Assembly (NCBI GenBank): GCA_964019695.1 | Contig: OZ026522.1 | Location: forward strand, 60,652,811-60,716,810 | DNA: 64,000 bases | Direction: 5' to 3' | Source: Loripinus fragilis | Taxonomy: Eukaryota > Mollusca > Bivalvia > Lucinida > Lucinidae | Shown here: positions 57,700 to 64,000 of the stretch, piece after piece | Layout of the letters: every line of letters starts with the position of its first letter | Position numbering within the stretch: the first letter of the stretch is position 1 | Program-made: the position numbers and the translations under genes | Notes under the pieces: generated by a model | What the model was told of the DNA's origin: nothing | Database searches by the model: none | Seen by the model: only the letters and a program-made list of their open reading frames with translations

Positions 57700-58070
57700 G
57701 ATAAATAGCAGCTGAGATATGAGATATGGGTAATTTTGTATGTACAATCTGTTAAATGTTCTCTAATTTATTCTCATTTCTAATATTTAATTAATATTCA
57801 TTAATACAATTTTAAGAGAATTTGCATATTGGACCATTAAGTAAACATGCTATGTATTAGCATTAAATCGGTACTGAGGCTGGTAGTATAGGATAGTAAG
57901 CAGCTGAGATGTAGATAAATTTGCATGTACACCCCCTTAATTTTTCACTATTTTTCTCTTATTTCTAATGTTTTAATTGATATTCATGAATATGCAAATT
58001 TGATAATTTGCATATCTTAACATTGGATGAAAGTCCTATGTCTTAACATTCAGTTGGAACCAAGTTTAAA
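57700..58070 (-). repeat. Satellite monomers in inverted orientation
   Basis: GAGATATGGGTAATTTTGTATGTAC...AATTTGCATATTGGACCATT and ...GTACACCCCCTTAATTTTTCACTATTTTTCTC...AATTTGCATATCTTAACATTGG are reverse complements of the forward monomers at about 183-bp spacing. From 58071 to 58690 no further monomer is clear. Confidence 0.75.
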
Positions 58071-58922
58071 AGTTTCGGATGAGTTCCTGCTGAGATTTGA
58101 GTACTTTGTAGGGACATCCCCATTCTTTAGAAGGGCATTATGCGTTGCTATGGAAACCATGCGATTTTACAGAGCTCAAATGGGTTTATTCTTAAGGGCA
58201 ATATTTTTCCCAATTAAAATGGTCTCCCAAAACCATTTGACACACATAAGAACTTTTCCTGATGGTGCAAGGTTGGTCTAAGTAGACCCTAGGGTACTAA
58301 GGAATGTGCATGCTGTTACATTTTATAGATACAAAGTGCACCTTATATTTGGTCATGTACATTATGACATATTTATTTTAAAACAAAACAACTTGTTGAT
58401 TATAAAAGTTTCTTTCTCATGTATTACTTGAAAAGCTGATAAACAGTCCAAAATCGTGCTATGAATAAAACTAACATTTAAATAGCAGGATACTGAATAG
58501 GGCACATTTATATATGATTTTATAGACTAAACGGGCATTTATTACCATGAATACGGTAATTTCTTAAAAAAAACTATGTAAATTGCCCCCAAAACCATGT
58601 ACTCTAATTGTAAAACAAACTTAGGACATAATGCACATTATTTTGGGTGCAAAAACATTATAAAAAAAAAAATAAAATATTTCAGTCATATGTCAAATTC
58701 CATGATTTTTGGCGGCCATTTTGAAAATATGCAAATTAGGTCATTAAGACGTCATTTCTCAGCTTGCCAACATGGGTTTTCGGATTTAGCATACCAAATT
58801 ACCCATAATCACGGTGTCAAACCCTTTTCTTCACAAAATGCTTGTACTTGTTAACTTTTCTGATTTTTTTTTCCAGACTATATTAACACCACCAAAGTAC
58901 CAATTACACTTGAAATGAATGT

Positions 58923-59202
58923 CATGCGCGGATCCAGAAAGTTTTGTCAGAGAGAGTCAAAGTTTGTAAACGTATTTTTTTTTGTTGATGAGGAGAGGGA
59001 GGGTCCAAATGCCACTACAAGCGGACCATCATCGGCCCACCAGCGAATGGCGTTTTGCTGGCGTGCCGATGATGGCCCAACATTGAATGCTGGCTTGGTA
59101 GCTTTATGATTTTTCAGGAGATCCGGACCAGTATCGCTATAAAGAAACCCTATATTTTTCTGATTTTCCAGGTTGGGGGTACACACTCTGGATCCGCAAA
59201 TG
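58923..59202. mobile_element. GGATCC inverted-repeat element, copy 6
   Basis: Starts CATGCGCGGATCCAGAAAGT, ends CTCTGGATCCGCAAATG, with a perfect AATGT duplication (58918-58922, 59203-59207). The internal palindrome (GGCCCACCAGCGAA / TGCTGGCGTGCC) is shortened. Confidence 0.85.
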
Positions 59203-59690
59203 AATGTGCCAGTAAATGTACATAAGGCAATATCACAAGTGCAGTGCACAAACATTTTGTGGTGAAAACCTTTGTTTCAAGTTGCTAACAATGTTTTTTT
59301 TTTCGAAGAAAGATAAACACCAAAAGAATCTGTAAACTTATAACAAAATCCAAACATTTTTCACTTTATATTTCAAAATCTGCTAAAAGCTTTGAGAATA
59401 GTTACTAGTTGAAATGAAGTATATCTAAACAAATATGCGCTACGATAAATAACAATGGACAGTGTAAATACGGAAATAAAGACGTAAAAGGCGCAGCAAC
59501 GCAAATGAAAACATGGTGTATTAGCATGCATCTAAATTGTAATAACGCGTTTTGAAAGTAGTCACATAATGCGATATAAAAAGGCATAATAACGTGGACA
59601 CGATATAATGCAAAACATAAGAATCTTGGGCGAAGATTTGGCAAAAGTAAAGCGCATACAAGCTTCCAATGGCTTCAGCTACTGTCCGGT
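59203..59690. other. Intergenic: nothing recognised
   Basis: AT-rich, with minus-strand short frames only; no motif or structured repeat that I can support. Confidence 0.4.
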
Positions 59691-60040
59691 CTAAGGCGGT
59701 ATCTCTCTCGTTTAATGTTGCTCCCATTGTTTGTGGAAGTTTCGTGTTCAGTCCTTGTTTTGTTATTTAGTACTCAAGTGCGATTCCCATTGGTATCCTG
59801 GGTCAGGTCTGGTGCTTGGTTGTATCGATTCCTGATTTTTGCCCTCTCTTACTTTTAGTGTCCTTTATAGTTTTGTAACCATCTTGCTGAGGAAGAGAGA
59901 ACTAATTGTTTTATGTTAAATGTCTTCCTGGTTTCTTGTGGCTGTTCTATGTCTCTTCCTCACGGTGCCGTGGGATGGTCTACAGTGTGTAGTTGTGGTA
60001 GATCTTGATCATATTCACTGAATTATTTTATTTTCAACCT
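59691..60040 (+). repeat. Two Penelope-like 3' ends in tandem
   Basis: 59691-59855 ends CCCATTGGTATCCTGGGTCAGGTCTGGTGCTTGGTTGTATCGATTCCTG...TTACTTTTAG, the tail of the copy A to C family. 59871-60030 (AAGAGAGAACTAATTG...TTCCTCACGGTGCCGTGGGA...GTAGATCTTGATCATATTCACT) resembles the second subfamily tail seen inverted at 34090-34240 and 44580-44740. Confidence 0.6.
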
Positions 60041-61900
60041 TCGTGATGCGATGCGGACAGTTGATGGAGCTAAAATCCCATGAATCACGAAGTGTTAACA
60101 AGTCGCAACAGAATTCGTCTGCTTTTCTCGTCTGCTGAAATGTTTAAGAAGCCTCTATGGCAAACAGTGTGGACCCAGACTAGATATGAGCAGTCTGCTC
60201 TGGGTCCACGTTGTTTGCATCTATTCTTAAATTCGTCAGTAATGTTAGGTAATTATTTGCAGCAGACAACTTCAGCAAACGACATTTTCAGATGCATTTT
60301 TTCTTAGCGCTTTAAGGGTTAAGCACTTCAAGCAGAATTTTAGCGACATAACATCATCACGGTTAAAAATAAAATTTCAATTTCTAAATTTTTATTTCTA
60401 ATGCACGTACAAATATAATGCGACATCCGATTTGATAACACAGTACTGCGTCATAAATTTGCGACAGTATAGCCTGCGAGGAACAGCTGGAAATTCGACG
60501 CCGTTACGTAACAACGCGGGTAAATTTGAAGACCGTTGCAAGTCTCCTCGTCAGCAAATGAAGACAGCTGCGTGGTAAAAGTAAATCTAAGGGAAAACAG
60601 TACCATGATTTTGCATTAGACCGTATTTCAAGTCGCGTTTTTGCGCCTTCGGTTCGCGTTTATACGCATTTTCCCCATAAGTACGCCTCTCGGCTCGGGT
60701 TTCTACGCCTTTTTAGCTTTAGCATGGTTACTACGCCTTTTGTGTTATAACACCATTCGTTTGCGTTTCTGTGCCTTTTTGGATGTTAATATGCCTTTGT
60801 CATTTTTTTGTCTTACATGACCCCATTGTCGCAGACAGGAAGCTCTCTAGCAAGTACTTATCTTGGTGAGGTATCGTCAGGTCTCGCGAGAATGTACATG
60901 ACCCTAATAGGCTGTCGTGAAATACTCGTATATATCAATATTTGCACACTTTTATAAGTTAATATTATCACCCAGGTTAACCGCATGTCTAGATCTCGGA
61001 GGGTATTGGCTACCGGAGGTAAACAAAGGATTTTTGGGTTGGACATGGTCTGTATTGAGACGATTTTATTTCATTTAGATTCGTTTTGAGGGATAAGAAC
61101 AACATAAAGGTCGATAGTTTACAGAATTATGATAACTCTGAAATCAATACATGTTTTGGAACTTACTCTGTTCGAGTTTAAATCGCATTTGAATTCGGAA
61201 ATGCAGTAATTTGGACGAATATTTCGAATTCATCAGTGAATATTCATATCTATTATTTTGTTTTTACATGATTCACAGCCACCGCTGGAATGTATAACCT
61301 CTCTTTGGAATAAACCAGTCAAATACAATTCAAAAAATAAATGTAAAACATTTATTTATTTGCAATTTTATGACGGTGGTATCATGTTTATAGGTAGCTT
61401 TCCGTTCAGAGGTATGTTGGGTAGCTGTCGGAGGGAAGGCATGTGCATGTTAACATTGATTTCGGAGAAGGGCAAATTGATTATGCTCAGTACAAAAGCT
61501 CTTGCATACGGAAACAAAAGTGTAACACCCGAACACTTTCAAAAACAAGTGGTTCGATTTGGGGGGGGGGGGGGATATATCAAAGGAGAAACAAGCTTAA
61601 ATAAACCAATTTGTTAGAGTTTTTGTTCAACATTGAATGTGTGTTTTTGTGCATTAGTTTGTTTTGGCCTGCCATATCTACTTAGCCCTTTGCATCACAT
61701 TAAAGAAACGATCTGGCAAAGCATTATACTATGAAATGGACACATACTTTTTTTGTGAAGGTGACGGATCAAGTAGAAATACCAGATGTTTAGATGAGCA
61801 ACTGTAGGGTCTAATCAGTCTTCACTAGATGCATAAATTTAACTAGGTGTTTTTGCATTAACCAACATAAGTTAATCCTCTTCAAAAATGGCCTTCGGGT
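60041..61900. other. Intergenic: weak repeats, no supported gene
   Basis: Positions 60159-60212 contain an inverted pair GTGTGGACCCAGACT / AGTCTGCTCTGGGTCCAC. Positions 60635-60800 carry loose copies of a TACGCCTTTT motif. A 119-residue frame at 61258-61617 ends in a poly-G run and shows no recognisable domain, so I do not call it. Confidence 0.4.
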
Positions 61901-61904
61901 TAAG

Positions 61905-62275
61905 ACAAGTGTAAATGACCAGGAATTGCCACAATCATAGACAGACACATCTCTCCAAGAGACAGGGACACTGGAACACAGACAGATAAGGAATACGATC
62001 AAAAGTCAGAATACAATGCGCAAAGTATTCAGCTCCCTTTATCTCAGTGAGAGTATTGCCAAACTAGAAATGACACAATATAATCGTTTAACACGAAGTG
62101 CTTAACACGAACCCCCAGCAAATACAACAAAAATAGCGAGTATGATCAGGAAATAACACAATCACAAACTTCAGACAAACCCATGGCACCGTGAGGAAGA
62201 GCCACGCAACAATCACGAGACACTAGGAAGACAAATTAAGCAAAGCAACCAGCTCTCTCTTCCCCATCTACATAC
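61905..62275 (-). repeat. Further Penelope-like 3' tails, third and second subfamily
   Basis: GTGTAAATGACCAGGAATTGCCACAATCATAGACAG (61910-61945) has the layout of the other tails but its own sequence. 62133-62270 (GCGAGTATGATCAGGAAATAACACAATCACAAACTTC...CACCGTGAGGAAGAGCC...CCAGCTCTCTCTTCCCCATC) matches the second subfamily tail at 34090-34240 and leads directly into the CT tract. Confidence 0.6.
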
Positions 62276-62288
62276 TCTCTACGCTCTA

Positions 62289-62339
<51 letters not shown>

Positions 62340-62379
62340 ACTCGCTCTCCTCTCTACTATCTACTCGCTCTCCTCTTTA

Positions 62380-62413
<34 letters not shown>

Positions 62414-62487
62414 CTCCTCTTTGTAACTCTCTGCTCTCAATTCTCTTTGTCTCTCTCTACTCTCTATTCTCTTTCTCTCTCTACATT

Positions 62488-62519
<32 letters not shown>

Positions 62520-64000
62520 GTAACTCTCTGCTCTCAATTCTCTTTGTCTCTCTCTACTCTCTATTCTCTTTCTCTCTCTACTCTCTGTCTCTCTCTCTCT
62601 CTGTGTCTCTCTCTACTCTGTCTCTCTCCTACTCTGTCTCTCTCTCTACTCTCTTTCTCTCTCTATACTTTATTTTCTACTCGCACTCCTTCTCTACTCT
62701 GTCTTTCTCTACTCGCACTTCTTCTCTACTAACACTCCTTCTCTCCTAGCACTCCTTCTCTACTCGCACTTTCTCTCTACTCGCACTCCTTCTCTACTAG
62801 CACTCCTTCATTACTCGCACTCCTTCTCTACTCTCTCCTTCTCTACTGGCACTCCTTCTCTACTCACATTCTTCTCTACTAACACTCCTTCTATCCTCGC
62901 ACTCCTTCTCTACTCGCACTTTCTCTCTAGTCGCATACTTCTCTTCTAGCACTCCTTCATTACTAGCACTCCTTCTCTACTCTCTTCTTCACTACTAGCA
63001 CTCCTTCTCTACTCGCATTCTTCTCTACTAACACTCCTTCTCTACTCGCACTCCTTCTCTACTCGCACTTATTCTCTACTCGCACTCCTCAATTCACACT
63101 CCTTCTCTACTCTTTCTTTCTTTCTCTCTCTCTCTCTCGTTCTCTCTCTCTCTCTCTCTCTCTCCTTCTCTACTCGCACTCCTTCTCTACTCACACTTCT
63201 TATTTACTCGCACTCCTTCTCTAATTGCGTTTCTTATCTACTCGCACTCCTTCTCTACTCTCTTTCTCTCTAATCTCTCTTTCTCTACTCTCTCTTTCTC
63301 TACTCGCACAACTTCTCTAATCTCTGTATACTCTCTCTTTCTCTACTCGCACTCATCTACACTCTCTTACTCTACTCGCACTTCTTCACTACTCTCTCTT
63401 TCTCTACTTACACTCATTCTCTACTCCCTCTTTCTATACTCGCACTACCTCTCTACTCGCACTTCTTCTCTTATATTATATATCTCTCTCTCTCTCTCTC
63501 TCTCTGCTCTCTCTTTCTCTACTCGCACTCCTTCTCTACTCTCTCTTTCTCTACTCGCACTCCTTCTCTACGTTCTCTACTCGCAATCTTTCTCTAATCT
63601 CTCTCTCTCTCTCTCTCTCTCTGCTCGCACTCTTTCTCTACTCTCCCTTGCTCTACTTCTCTCTTTCTCTTCTCGCACTCCTTCTCTACTCTCTCTTTCT
63701 CTACTCGCACTCTTTCTCTACTCTCTCTTTCTCTACTCACACTCCTTCTCTACTATTTCTTGCTCTACTTCTCTCTTTCTCTACTCGCACTCTTTCTCTA
63801 CTCTCTCTTTCTCTACTCACACTCCTCTACTCTTTCTTGCTCTACTCACTCTTTCTCTACTCGCACTCTTTCTCTACTCTATCTTTCTCTACTCACACTC
63901 CTTCTCTACTCTCTCTTGCTCTACTTCTCTCTTTCTCTTCTAGCACTCTTTCTCTACTCTCTCTTTCTCTACTCATGCTCCCTCTCTACTCTTTCTTTAC
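62276..64000. repeat. CT-rich microsatellite and minisatellite tract
   Basis: At least 1.7 kb, running off the window, almost purely pyrimidine on the plus strand. (TC)n runs alternate with a minisatellite whose units are built from CTCTACTCGCACTCCTT and CTCTACTCTCTCTTT, 17 to 30 bases long. Open frames here are artefacts of low complexity. Confidence 0.97.

Larger units (their letters stand above)
54795..58870. mobile_element. Giant fold-back element, about 4 kb, with internal satellite
   Basis: Left end 54795-54985 (AATCAGGAAAAG..GTACAGGCATTTTGTGAAGAAAAGG...CCAATGTTGGCAAGCTGA...TTTGCATATTTCCAAGATGGCCGCC) and right end 58690-58870 (GGCGGCCATTTTGAAAATATGCAAAT...TCAGCTTGCCAACATGGG...CTTTTCTTCACAAAATGCTTGTAC..) are inverted copies of each other. 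Between them are about ten forward monomers of a roughly 187-bp repeat and about two reversed ones, plus inserted elements. A fragment of the same end is at 41-80. No transposase frame recognised. Confidence 0.75.

Noticed and set aside
61258..61617. 119-residue frame in intergenic DNA
   Set aside because: No recognised domain, a poly-G-encoded Gly run near the end and no support from context.
62447..62749. Ser/Leu-rich 100-residue frame
   Set aside because: Product of a CT microsatellite with no stop codons in that phase.

Overview
The window reads as AT-rich, repeat-dense animal nuclear DNA, most likely from a bivalve mollusc. The evidence is a large gene cut into short GT-AG exons, introns packed with fold-back and retroelement copies, and a Penelope-like retroelement of a type I recall being reported from clams. 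The bivalve call is inference; that it is metazoan nuclear DNA is very secure.

Positions 1 to 43387 hold the 3' two thirds of one plus-strand gene, dual oxidase (Duox). I placed fourteen exons by splice sites, phase and conserved motifs; they join into one 745-codon frame. In order they encode two EF-hands, the linker, the six-helix haem-binding ferric reductase core, the FAD-binding barrel and the NADPH-binding dehydrogenase domain, ending in the family's C-terminal Glu-Asn-Phe. The peroxidase-like ectodomain must lie upstream of the window.

The introns are a museum of mobile DNA. They hold a young LTR retrotransposon that keeps only gag-protease (24709-27266), two Penelope-like insertions (7605-8580 and 15147-18150), a gutted mariner transposase, several families of short inverted-repeat elements with identifiable target duplications, and a roughly 120 bp satellite. 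Just before exon 13 there is a 94 bp tandem array in which the acceptor and first half of that exon were copied about six times.

From 43388 to 53092 there is no recognisable host gene, only repeats, including a third large Penelope-like copy (49914-52074). A minus-strand intronless gene at 53093-54715 encodes a probable ankyrin/SOCS-box protein. From 54795 to 58870 lies a very large fold-back element with about 187 bp internal tandem monomers. The window ends in 1.7 kb of CT-rich micro- and minisatellite.

The most unusual items are: (1) a Penelope-like retroelement whose reading frame is broken only by two UGA codons, one in the first position of an expected CxC motif and one at another presumed Cys, suggesting a selenocysteine-encoding Naiad-type element; (2) the decoy-exon array in front of Duox exon 13; (3) the gag-protease-only LTR element with almost identical LTRs.
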